Below, piece by piece: positions 7,811 through 15,076 of a stretch of DNA of 21,239 nucleotides. The notes below the pieces were generated by a model. It was not told where the DNA came from. It did no database searches and saw only the letters and a list, made by a program, of their open reading frames with translations. Source of the DNA: Candidatus Poribacteria bacterium (GTDB taxonomy: Bacteria > Poribacteria > WGA-4E > PCPOR2b); assembly GCA_027296925.1 (NCBI GenBank), contig JAPUIP010000177.1, forward strand, positions 1 through 21,239. The letters are read 5' to 3'. The first letter of the stretch is position 1, and each line of letters starts with the position of its first letter. Both the position numbers and the translations under genes were made by a program.

Positions 7811-9135
7811 CGTAGCGCCGTCTGAACTTCCGATACCAATTGATCGATATGCGCCGTTTCCATGGGCACCGACACATTTCCGCCATAAGACCAATGAATC
7901 CCCGCGTTGAGGAGCGAGAAAAATAGCAACCGATGCAGCCGGTGGTCATCTAAGGCTGCTTCGCGATAGTTGCGGGGCGCGCAAAGCAGAAAGTGGATGT
8001 GGAACAGTGAGCCGACGACCGTGACCTGCGCTTGGACTCCGGCCTCCTTAAACACAGCATCCAACGCGGTGCCCAAACGCTGCGTCAGTGCACTCAGTTT
8101 GTCATAGACCGCCGGTGTCAGTGCGCGGAGTGCCGCCATTCCAGCAACCATGGACAGCGGATTGGCATTATAGGTGCCGGATTGGGGAATCTTCGGCGCC
8201 CCCGATGTGGGGTCATAAAGCGCCATCACATCCGCCCGGCCACCGAAGGCCGCCCCCGGTGTGCCGCCGGCGATGACTTTGGCCAGACAGGTCAAGTCCG
8301 GTCGGACGTCGTATAACTCCTGTGCGCCGCCTCGAGAGGCCCGGAAACTGATAATCTCATCGAAAATCAGAAGCACTTCCTGGTGCATGGTAATCTCTCG
8401 CAGCCGGGTCAGGAACCCGTCAACCGGAAGGGTCATCCCCGCGCCGGTCGCCAGCGGGTCCACGATGACGGCTGCCAGATCTTCGGCGTTTGAACTGATG
8501 ATTTCCTCGCAGGCGGTTGCGTCGTTAAACGGTAAGACCAGGACTTCCTCGGCGATGGCTGGCGAGAGTCCAGCGGAGGACGGCACGGATCTCGGTCGGT
8601 GGGCCGGACCGAGATCTGGCCCCAGCGGTGGAGCATGGCTGATCAGTGCATATTCGCTCACCCCATGGTAGGCGCCTTCAAATCTGGCAATCTTCCGTTT
8701 GCCGGTGAAGGCTTTGGCGGCTCTTGTCGCATTCAATACCGCCTCCGTGCCCGAACTGCAGAAGCGAATCCGCTCCAGGGATGGCACACGCCCTCGCAGC
8801 AACTCGGCCATCTCGACTTCAAGGGCGGTCGGCCGAGAGAACGCTGTCCCCTTCGTGAGTTGGGCCTGCAGGGCATCAACGATTATTGGGTTGGCGTGAC
8901 CTAAAATTAAAGCCGTATTGTTGTTGACAAAGTCCAGCAAACGATGACCATCCAGATCGATAAGATGTACCCCTTCGCCACGACTAATGTAAATAGGGAA
9001 CGGGTCCATATATGCCCCGGTCCGGGTATTCCCCCCCGGCAATGACTTTTTGGCACGCTCAAACATTTCCCGCGAGCGTGGGTTGTTGGCGACATATTCA
9101 GCGACCAAGCTTTCTAGAACCTGTTGCTTCACCAT
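7801..9135 (-). CDS. HemL-like class III aminotransferase (glutamate-1-semialdehyde aminomutase family)
   Basis: A 444-residue PLP enzyme of fold type I, cytoplasmic. Family marks are PGGNTRTG (33-40), SSGTEAVLNATRAAKAFTGK (127-146, cofactor phosphate), FEGAYHG (152-158), FDEI (258-261, Asp to the pyridine nitrogen), Lys286 in LAKVIAGG (Schiff base), FGGR (297-300), and YNANPLSMVAG (322-332). ATG 9133-9135 has AGAGG 6 bases upstream. True HemL makes 5-aminolevulinate for tetrapyrrole synthesis. Here there are no haem genes nearby, the lysine region reads LAKVIAGGTPG rather than the usual GKIIGGGLP, and the partner gene is a bicupin. A secondary-metabolite or amino-sugar aminotransferase or aminomutase is therefore more likely. 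The 233-bp upstream gap carries a strong palindrome. Confidence 0.9.
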   Translation of the reverse strand: MVKQQVLESLVAEYVANNPRSREMFERAKKSLPGGNTRTGAYMDPFPIYISRGEGVHLIDLDGHRLLDFVNNNTALILGHANPIIVDALQAQLTKGTAFSRPTALEVEMAELLRGRVPSLERIRFCSSGTEAVLNATRAAKAFTGKRKIARFEGAYHGVSEYALISHAPPLGPDLGPAHRPRSVPSSAGLSPAIAEEVLVLPFNDATACEEIISSNAEDLAAVIVDPLATGAGMTLPVDGFLTRLREITMHQEVLLIFDEIISFRASRGGAQELYDVRPDLTCLAKVIAGGTPGAAFGGRADVMALYDPTSGAPKIPQSGTYNANPLSMVAGMAALRALTPAVYDKLSALTQRLGTALDAVFKEAGVQAQVTVVGSLFHIHFLLCAPRNYREAALDDHRLHRLLFFSLLNAGIHWSYGGNVSVPMETAHIDQLVSEVQTALRRL

Positions 9136-9171
9136 CTTTCACCTCTTCTGATTTCAAATGGGTTTTCACGG

Positions 9172-9242
9172 CCGGTGGCGACATCAAAACGGTTAACCGT
9201 TTGTTATGAGTTGTCTGAAAGTCAATGTTTTTCCGCCACCGG
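9172..9242. repeat. Nested inverted repeat in the gap before the HemL-like gene
   Basis: CCGGTGGCG (9172-9180) and its exact reverse complement CGCCACCGG (9234-9242) bracket 53 bases. That inner segment contains the perfect palindrome at 9187-9202. In RNA the outer arms would close a 71-base structure. The gap 9136-9368 shows no gene on either strand that I would support. The structure could be an mRNA leader element controlling the aminotransferase relative to the upstream cupin, or a small inverted-repeat remnant of a mobile element. Confidence 0.6.
9187..9202. promoter_or_regulatory. 16-bp palindromic operator candidate
   Basis: AAACGGTTAACCGTTT is a perfect palindrome 51-66 bases upstream of the aminotransferase start. 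The half-site recurs as AACCGTT at 9265-9271 and AACGGTT at 9363-9369, so the gap holds four half-sites in all. The layout resembles operators of dimeric helix-turn-helix repressors such as the LacI family, which is inference. No regulator gene lies in the window. Confidence 0.5.
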
Positions 9243-9368
9243 TTGGACATGGAATTGGTTCAAAAACCGTTGTATCCTCTTGACAGGACAGGAGGCGTTG
9301 CCGTCAGATCGGACAAACGATACCTCAGGTTGCCTCGGAAGTCAAGTGACGTTCAGCTTGAAAACGGT

Positions 9369-10037
9369 TCACTCACGCGCTAAAACGGCCCGAGCGGCCT
9401 CGGCAGATTGTATCCGCCGGACGGCGCCAGCCCTGAGCAACGCCACATCGCCTTGCGACAACTCGATTCTCAATCCGTCAATGGTCAGATGTAGGCTTCC
9501 TCCCATAACCAGCCAATGCTCGTTGTGGGAAAGACACGATTCGTCAACACTCTCGCCGGCGTCAAATGCGATCAACCGCATCTCGCGTAACGGACAACGG
9601 GTTCCACGGTTAGGAAAATCGCCACTGTTGCGATCGCCAGGAACGACAAATCCCGGGACCGTTGGCACTGGCGGTCCCGCTTCTTCGACCAGGACGTGTG
9701 TGGGACGTTTCTGCCGCTCAAGACGGGTAACGATGGCGTTGTTTTCATAGTCCGTAAACATCTGAAATTGGTGAACAACGCCCATCGGGGTATACACGAC
9801 CGTATTCGGCGTAATCTCAAAACGTTGTCCATCCAGCCACACCTCGCCGCGTCCGGCGGTGAAAAGCCAGAACTCATCGTTGTCATGGTAGTGCGGCTCC
9901 ACGCCTGTGCCGATGCGCTGATTTGGAAAATGGCGAAACGCGCTGATTGCCGTCCAGGCTGGATAGACCTCCTGTTCCCAGTAGATGTTGTTTGAATTCT
10001 CCGACCGAATGGTATAGTTGTTATTCTGGATGATCAT
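9369..10037 (-). CDS. Bicupin protein with one intact metal site
   Basis: The protein has 222 residues in two cupin barrels. The first barrel has the full metal set: His49 and His51 (EPHYHDNDE), Glu55 and His89 (PMGVVHQF). The glycine-rich turn GRGEVWLDG matches the family. The second barrel (about 145-222) keeps a weak first motif (HNEHWLVMGG, 171-180) and the LTIDG turn, but ends GAVRR where the last His should be, so it probably binds no metal. There is no signal peptide, so it is cytoplasmic. The start has GAGGTG 5 bases upstream. It lies between msrA and the HemL-like gene on the same strand. Cupins of this type are dioxygenases, sugar isomerases or small-molecule sensors, and the present sequence does not decide among them. 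Confidence 0.85.
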   Translation of the reverse strand: MIIQNNNYTIRSENSNNIYWEQEVYPAWTAISAFRHFPNQRIGTGVEPHYHDNDEFWLFTAGRGEVWLDGQRFEITPNTVVYTPMGVVHQFQMFTDYENNAIVTRLERQKRPTHVLVEEAGPPVPTVPGFVVPGDRNSGDFPNRGTRCPLREMRLIAFDAGESVDESCLSHNEHWLVMGGSLHLTIDGLRIELSQGDVALLRAGAVRRIQSAEAARAVLARE

Positions 10038-10119
10038 GCGTTCACCTCTGTGCCTTCCTGACTCCTTGGCGTCGGCGCTTCCGCTTTGCCAGCCTGGATG
10101 TACATTTCACAGAGATAGT

Positions 10120-10680
10120 TCAGTTGTCTTCGTCTGACCTATCTTTGAGCTGCGCCTGAAACTCTTTCTTAAATTTCCCCACTTTAGGATGGATGACCAA
10201 CTGGCAATATGGCTGATTGGGATTCAGCAGATAATAATTTTGGTGATACCCTTCCGCCTCATAAAAATTGGTAAACGGTACAATCTCCGTGACGATGGGA
10301 TTCGGCCATAGTCCGGAAGCATCCGTTTCTTTCTTAGATTTTTCTGCGATGGCTTTCTGTTCCTCACTGTGATAAAAAATCGCGGAACGGTATTGGGTGC
10401 CCATATCGGCGGCTTGTCGATTTAGGGTCGTTGGATCATGTGTCCGCCAGAAAACATAGAGTAGGTCTTCAAACGAAATCACTTCCGGCGCAAAGGTAAT
10501 CTGCACCACTTCCGCATGTCCGGTGGTTTCGCTGCAAACCTGTCGATAGGTTGGATTCTCAACGGTGCCGCCCGCATAGCCGGAAATCACCTGATGCACG
10601 CCTTTCAGATCTTGAAAGATGGCTTCGACACACCAGAAGCATCCGGCGCCGAGCGTTGCTGTTTCTAATTTGCTGGTCAT
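10120..10680 (-). CDS. msrA: Peptide methionine sulfoxide reductase A
   Basis: MsrA reduces the S-epimer of methionine sulfoxide in proteins, repairing oxidative damage in the cytoplasm. From ATG 10680 the protein has 186 residues, with the catalytic Cys14 in GAGCFWCVEA. GYAGG and GHAEVVQ follow, then YVFWRTHDPTTLNRQAADMG, GTQYRSAIFY and AEGYHQNYY. A C-terminal Cys in NQPYCQLVIHPK is a likely resolving residue. The frame could begin at ATG 10692, but GGAGG lies just inside that extension and sits 5 bases before ATG 10680, which decides the start. The GCFWC form, with a second Cys three residues on, is common in the family. It may share a transcript with the bicupin 82 bases downstream. Confidence 0.96.
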   Translation of the reverse strand: MTSKLETATLGAGCFWCVEAIFQDLKGVHQVISGYAGGTVENPTYRQVCSETTGHAEVVQITFAPEVISFEDLLYVFWRTHDPTTLNRQAADMGTQYRSAIFYHSEEQKAIAEKSKKETDASGLWPNPIVTEIVPFTNFYEAEGYHQNYYLLNPNQPYCQLVIHPKVGKFKKEFQAQLKDRSDEDN

Positions 10681-11034
10681 CCTTCCCTCCATTGTTCTAG
10701 AGTGAGTAAAATTTATAAGATTTTGTGATAGTCAGAAAGATGGTTGACACGGACTGCTGTCATCCTTTGTCGCTAATATTATAACCCAAGTTCGATAGTT
10801 CGGCATCGATAAATGAACCCGACTGGGATTCACTTCCTCACATCGAAACGTGAAAAATTCTGGTCAGAGTGAAATCAAGGCATTGTGGCGTCATTTACAG
10901 TTTCCCACCGTTGATTGCCAGCGGCAGGTACGCCGCGGTCAAAAAAGAGTCTTGACACGCATCAGTAAACCTCGTAAAATCTAAGTTTGACACACGCAAA
11001 CGGGCACACGACCTTGTCAAAAGGAGTGAATATC
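10681..11034. other. 354-bp gap between divergent msrA and the glycosidase-like gene
   Basis: No gene is supported here. The right part holds the promoter at 10952-10980. The left part, next to msrA, is AT-rich (for example AAAATTTATAAGATTTT at 10708-10724) and could hold its promoter on the minus strand. TATAAA is present there, but no good -35 lies at the right distance. No long repeat or strong hairpin was seen. Confidence 0.5.
10952..10980 (+). promoter_or_regulatory. Strong sigma70-type promoter for the four-gene operon
   Basis: A perfect -35 TTGACA (10952-10957), a 17-base spacer and TAAAAT (10975-10980) predict transcription from about 10987. The leader to ATG 11035 would be near 48 bases and ends in a strong SD. 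This is the best-matching promoter seen in the window. Confidence 0.8.
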
Positions 11035-12669
11035 ATGGAAGCATCCGCTCACCCCATACCACGTGGAGATCGCCGCGTCATCTACGTCAGTGATCCCTCA
11101 AGCATCGCCAGTCGCTATCTGCCCGACCCGGTTTCTGTTTCAGATCTACGGCACTGGGTGGATGACCTGGCCGATAGCGAGATCGACACCTTCGTCCAAG
11201 AAGTGTACACTCAGGCATGGACCGTCTATTGGCGGGGCGACAAGTTCGATTACGATGCACGTCCGCAACATCGACGCTTCCTTCGCTTGCTCGATGCTGG
11301 CGTTCAGCCGCTAGATGTGCTAATTGAGCAGAGCCACCGGCGGGGTCTCGAATTTATCGCCGGTTTCCGCATCAATGACAACCACGCCCATGTGTCGATT
11401 GCACAGGGGGTCGGTGAGGGCGGTGGCTTTATTGTCGAAAATCCGCAATTTCAGATTCAAGAATCTCCGCCGGGGGATTTCTATCAACTCAGCTCACCGC
11501 TCGATTTCACATTTGCTGAAGTGCGGGACTTCATTTTCTCTGTCATGACAGAGGTCGCCCAGCGGTTCGATGTGGATGGGTTGGAGATGTGTTTCCGTGA
11601 CCACGGATACTTTCCGCCAGGAACAGGTCGCGCGCGGCAACCGTTGATGACCGAGTTGGTGCGCCGGATTCGTACCATGCTAAACGAGCAGGCTGCGGTC
11701 AAGGGAAAGAAGCTGCTTTTGGGGGGGCGCGTGAACCAGACGCTTGACGAATGCCATAGTCAAGGGCTCGATGTCCCAACCTGGATCAGCGAGGGGCTCA
11801 TCGATTATGTGTGTCCCCAAGATACGATGTACGCCGACTTCAATGCGCCCTATGCGGAATTCGCCGCGCTGACCCGGGCATCGGACTGCATGCTCTATCC
11901 GGCCATCCTTCCCTGGAGCAGCTTCCGGGCGAGATGGCGGCTGGCCCAAGAACCCATGACGCAGGCGAATCGGCGCGCTATGGCACAGAATCTCTTTGGT
12001 GCCGGGGCGGATGGCGTGTCGTTTTACAATCATTTCGAGGTTATGCACGGCAGAGGCGGGGCGCATACGCCCTTTTATCCGATGGCGCTGCACGACTTCC
12101 ACGACTTGAAAACTCCGGCGCGTATCCTGCAGGGGCGCCGCCACTACATCTTTGACCCCACTTGGGGCGGACATACCGGCTTTGGCGAGGATCGGACGGC
12201 TACCGGCGCCATCAAGGCGAACAAAGTGGTTCTGCGCCGCTCGGTCCCGAATGCGCATGGCGAGTACGTTTTTCGCGTCTATGAAGATCTGAGCCAAGCG
12301 CGAGCAGTATCACTGCTATTTCGTGGATTCCACATGACTCCAGCCGACCAGATCGCTGTTAAGATTAACGGCACGCCGATTTCCCCCGACACGATCCGGT
12401 GCCGGGATGACGAGATTCGAGTGGACTTCCGGGGCATCGTCGATCGCGACAGCTTCATGTCCGCCTTGCAGGTTGGCGGTTCGGAAGAAAACGCCTGGGA
12501 ACTGCTGGCGCCCGCTCCCAGACGACCATTCTCCACCTGCTGGTTCGCGCTGAAGGCGCCACCGGCGGTGTATGGTGAGAACCGACTGACCATTCAGCTC
12601 ATCGACAGCGATGGGGCTGCACAGGAGGACATCGTGATCGATGAGATCGAGATCTTGGTGATTCCGTGA
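11035..12669 (+). CDS. Glycosidase-like TIM-barrel protein with C-terminal beta domain
   Basis: A 544-residue protein without a signal peptide or membrane segment. Residues about 10-400 read like a TIM barrel of the glycosyl-hydrolase-like (GHL10) kind. The alternating strands include DTFVQEVYTQAW (51-62), GLEFIAGFRIND (104-115), VDGLEMCFRDHG (180-191, with Glu184 and Asp189 as possible catalytic acids), LIDYVCPQD (255-263) and GADGVSFYNHF (324-334). Residues from about 415 onward look like a beta-sandwich domain. ATG 11035 has AAGGAG 8 bases upstream, and the longer frame from TTG 10987 lacks an SD. It is the first gene of a run with a PhyH oxygenase, a DUF1080-like protein and a P-loop protein. 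Family placement is by general resemblance, and the substrate, presumably a sugar conjugate, is unknown. Confidence 0.75.
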   Translation: MEASAHPIPRGDRRVIYVSDPSSIASRYLPDPVSVSDLRHWVDDLADSEIDTFVQEVYTQAWTVYWRGDKFDYDARPQHRRFLRLLDAGVQPLDVLIEQSHRRGLEFIAGFRINDNHAHVSIAQGVGEGGGFIVENPQFQIQESPPGDFYQLSSPLDFTFAEVRDFIFSVMTEVAQRFDVDGLEMCFRDHGYFPPGTGRARQPLMTELVRRIRTMLNEQAAVKGKKLLLGGRVNQTLDECHSQGLDVPTWISEGLIDYVCPQDTMYADFNAPYAEFAALTRASDCMLYPAILPWSSFRARWRLAQEPMTQANRRAMAQNLFGAGADGVSFYNHFEVMHGRGGAHTPFYPMALHDFHDLKTPARILQGRRHYIFDPTWGGHTGFGEDRTATGAIKANKVVLRRSVPNAHGEYVFRVYEDLSQARAVSLLFRGFHMTPADQIAVKINGTPISPDTIRCRDDEIRVDFRGIVDRDSFMSALQVGGSEENAWELLAPAPRRPFSTCWFALKAPPAVYGENRLTIQLIDSDGAAQEDIVIDEIEILVIP

Positions 12670-12739
12670 CGATCGTGTGTCAGAGCCGATCCGAAACGCG
12701 CATCCCTACGAAACTATCGACAACATGAAGGAGATACCG

Positions 12740-13510
12740 ATGCTAACAGCGGAACAGAAATCCTATTTCGACACCTTTGGCTTTCTCTTGATGCGACAGT
12801 ACTTTCCACCAGATGAGATCGCCACGATTACCCGTGAGTTTGACAAAGTGATGACCGAAGATCGGGGCGGCAAACCCTTCGCTGGCGTGGAACAAGGCGT
12901 GGTCACCATCGTTGAGCAGAGCGCACTGCTGACACAAATGGTCGAAGACGACCGAATTTATAAGGTTATCGAGGAATTGGCGGGGCAAGGGTTTATCTGG
13001 TCTGGCTCCGAGGGCAACCTCACCGCCCACAGCGAACACCGCTGGCACGCGGATCGACCGGGCGTGGCCGAGGTCGATTACATGCGGGTGAAGATCATGA
13101 TCTATCTGGACCCGGTAACGAAAGAAAGGGGCTGCCTGCGCGTGATCCCCGGATCCCATCGCCTGCCGCTTCATACCGATCTTCAGCCGCTAATCGCCCA
13201 AAAAGAGGATTCCTGCCAGAAGACCTTCGGGGTTGCTGGGGCAGATCTGCCGTGCTTTCCGCTGGAAGCCCAGCCGGGTGACGTTGTCTTCTTCAATCAC
13301 TGTCTCTGGCACGGCATGTTTGGCGGTTGGGCGGGGCGCCGGTATATCGCTCTGAAATTTGCCGCTCTACCCACGACCGGTGCGCACATGGCTTCTTTGC
13401 AGCGTTGGTCGCCGTATGCCCTGAAACCTGATGCCGCGTTTGTCAACAGCGATCGACCGCGGATTCGAGGCATGATGGAAAACATTCCGGGGTTTGAATC
13501 GAAAGGGTAA
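12740..13510 (+). CDS. PhyH-family Fe(II)/2-oxoglutarate dioxygenase (1 of 3)
   Basis: A 256-residue cytoplasmic oxygenase of the phytanoyl-CoA dioxygenase family. These enzymes use Fe(II), O2 and 2-oxoglutarate to hydroxylate or oxidatively demethylate small molecules. The iron triad is His103 and Asp105 (RWHADRPG) with His191 (NHCLWHGM). Arg201 (AGRRYIALKF) is placed to bind 2-oxoglutarate. RVIPGSHRLPL at 134-144 is the usual pre-barrel loop. GTG 12677 and ATG 12725 are in frame, but AAGGAG lies 7 bases before ATG 12740. It starts 70 bases after the glycosidase-like gene, so it is probably co-transcribed. The substrate is unknown and a fatty-acid role should not be assumed from the family name. 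Confidence 0.9.
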   Translation: MLTAEQKSYFDTFGFLLMRQYFPPDEIATITREFDKVMTEDRGGKPFAGVEQGVVTIVEQSALLTQMVEDDRIYKVIEELAGQGFIWSGSEGNLTAHSEHRWHADRPGVAEVDYMRVKIMIYLDPVTKERGCLRVIPGSHRLPLHTDLQPLIAQKEDSCQKTFGVAGADLPCFPLEAQPGDVVFFNHCLWHGMFGGWAGRRYIALKFAALPTTGAHMASLQRWSPYALKPDAAFVNSDRPRIRGMMENIPGFESKG

Positions 13511-13513
13511 TGG

Positions 13514-13530
13514 CGCCAATCTGGTTGGCG
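13514..13530. other. Small intercistronic hairpin
   Basis: CGCCAA (13514-13519) and TTGGCG (13525-13530) form a perfect 6-bp stem with a 5-base loop just after the PhyH stop codon. No T-run follows, so it is more likely an mRNA-stability or partial-termination element inside the operon than a full terminator. Confidence 0.35.
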
Positions 13531-13561
13531 GTTTCGGCGCGAATGTCTAGAATGTCGACTC

Positions 13562-14326
13562 ATGTTAAGAATCAGTGCATTCAAGGAATTTGGTACGATA
13601 GCGTTTATCCTGTCCCTGTGTGTGACATCACTTTGGGCGGGGACGTTGCAGGATGACTTTGACGATGGAAACATCGACGGCTGGCGGCGGACGTTGTTGG
13701 GCGATCGCCAGACGCAATGGTCAGTCAGAGACGGGGAGTTGGTGAGTATCTCACAAAACATCTGTCCGCCGGACATCGCCAGTGGTTTGGCCATTGGTGA
13801 GATGACGTGGCAAAATTACCAATTTTCCTGCCAGTTCAAGATTGAACGTCTTTTTCGGGTTGACTGTGGGCGCGTAAATTTGGGCGTTGCCATCCGGAGT
13901 CGCGAGGGTCAAGTGTTGAATGAGATCGCCTTTGGTGTGAATTCCAAAGATGGTGTGGCCTGGCGAGCGGTTTGCGGGACAAATATCGCCGGCAAATGGA
14001 AAAGGCTTCACCAGGGCCAGGTTGACATTCAGCCGAAGCGATGGCATACCCTGCGAGTGGAAGCCAATGAAAATCAGCATCAACTGCATATCGATGATCG
14101 GCTGATTTGTCGTTTTCAGTCGGATTTGCCCAAAAAGGGGCGCGTCTTAGTGTGGGGCGGCAATGGTGAAATTCACTTTGATCATGTTGTCATTACCGGC
14201 GATGACATTCCGAATCTGAATCTCAGTCCGTTATCGGCCTCACGCGCTGGACACCTTGCCACGACCTGGGGACGGTTGAAGCAGTTGCATGTAACCAATC
14301 TCAAACTGTCGGAGGACGAATTATGA
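13562..14326 (+). CDS. Secreted DUF1080/LamG-like beta-sandwich protein
   Basis: A 254-residue protein. Residues 1-26 are a signal peptide with a hydrophobic core (IAFILSLCVTSLWA) and likely cleavage before GTLQDDF, so it is exported. The mature part opens with DDFDDGNIDGWR (31-42), the hallmark start of DUF1080 or concanavalin-like domains found in 3-keto-disaccharide hydrolases and sugar-binding modules. WSVRDGELVSIS, YQFSCQFKI and WHTLRVEANENQHQLHIDD follow, the last being the typical ligand-face strands. It may bind or hydrolyse a saccharide, but no catalytic residue can be assigned. No clear SD precedes ATG 13562. It lies 51 bases after the PhyH gene and overlaps the next gene by 4 bases (ATGA), so translation is coupled. 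Confidence 0.75.
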   Translation: MLRISAFKEFGTIAFILSLCVTSLWAGTLQDDFDDGNIDGWRRTLLGDRQTQWSVRDGELVSISQNICPPDIASGLAIGEMTWQNYQFSCQFKIERLFRVDCGRVNLGVAIRSREGQVLNEIAFGVNSKDGVAWRAVCGTNIAGKWKRLHQGQVDIQPKRWHTLRVEANENQHQLHIDDRLICRFQSDLPKKGRVLVWGGNGEIHFDHVVITGDDIPNLNLSPLSASRAGHLATTWGRLKQLHVTNLKLSEDEL

Positions 14327-15009
14327 ATCTCGTTTTTGTCGGATGCGAATATGCGGGAAAATCGACGTTAGCCGCAGAGGTTATGAAATGGGCTGAAAAG
14401 ACTCTCGGCGGCACCAGCCATTTTCATGACCACTTCAGCGTCCCTTCGAGCGAACTCACACCTGAAGCTCAGGCGTCACTACTCACCCTTCACCCACAAG
14501 CCCTTGAGATGCTCCAACGGTACATGATTGAGTATCATATTTCGGAGGCGTTTTATCGCAATCCTGACCACAACCTCATGGGCTTGGTCATCGAGGAAGC
14601 GGTTTATGCTCCGTTGTACTATGGCTACGGCGGTAAAGATAGTGGGGCTCCATTCCGAAGCCCGGAGGGCCAGCGGACCGAGATGGCGCGGCGTACAGAG
14701 GAAAAGATGCTTCAGCGGGCGCCGGATACGGTGCTCGTCCTTTTCAAGGCAGCCTCAGCGGTCATTGCAAAGCGAATGAAGGAAAATCCGCACACTCACC
14801 AGATCGTGCAGGAACAGGATATTGAGTATGTCCTGAAACGGTTTGAGGCGGAATTCGAAGCGTCTTTGATACAGAAGCGGATCGTCATCGATACCACGTC
14901 CGCGACCGTGGCAGAAACGCTGGCGGAGTTTGTCGAGAAATACGAACCGTACCATACCAACGCCGATCTCCTGCGGATTCGCAAACATCGGGCAGCGCAA
15001 AGGGATTGA
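14323..15009 (+). CDS. P-loop kinase-like NTPase, nucleotide-kinase family resemblance
   Basis: A 228-residue cytoplasmic protein. It begins at once with a Walker A motif, GCEYAGKST (7-15), after one beta strand. A hydrophobic strand ending in acids (LMGLVIEEAVYAP, near residues 85-97) could be Walker B. A second strand (DTVLVLFKAA, near 139-148) is followed by KRMKENPH, like the lid arginine/lysine segment of thymidylate and deoxynucleoside kinases. The C-terminal strand RIVIDTT matches the usual last strand of that fold. It overlaps the DUF1080-like gene by 4 bases (ATGA). The phosphate acceptor is unknown. It is not close enough to any named kinase for me to give a symbol. Confidence 0.75.
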   Translation: MNLVFVGCEYAGKSTLAAEVMKWAEKTLGGTSHFHDHFSVPSSELTPEAQASLLTLHPQALEMLQRYMIEYHISEAFYRNPDHNLMGLVIEEAVYAPLYYGYGGKDSGAPFRSPEGQRTEMARRTEEKMLQRAPDTVLVLFKAASAVIAKRMKENPHTHQIVQEQDIEYVLKRFEAEFEASLIQKRIVIDTTSATVAETLAEFVEKYEPYHTNADLLRIRKHRAAQRD

Positions 15010-15076
15010 CGCTGATCCGCCCGTGCGTGCCCGCCCCGTTACATCGACAAAACGGATGTCCTTCCCGTTCTTGGTT

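Noticed and set aside
9124..9750. A 208-codon plus-strand open frame spanning the palindrome gap and antisense to the bicupin
   Set aside because: It begins antisense to the aminotransferase start and most of it is antisense to the bicupin. No SD and low-complexity Ser/Arg/Thr composition.
10744..10772. TTGACA at 10744-10749 as a plus-strand promoter
   Set aside because: No -10-like hexamer at 16-18 bases. The AT-rich TAATATTATAA is too far (24 or more bases).
11680..12297. A 205-codon minus-strand open frame inside the glycosidase-like gene
   Set aside because: Fully antisense to a gene with a strong promoter and SD. No family resemblance.
15010..15076. A terminator between the convergent P-loop and DadA-like genes
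   Set aside because: Only short 5-bp arms (ACATC/GATGT and AACGG/CCGTT) that exclude each other, with no T-run on either strand.
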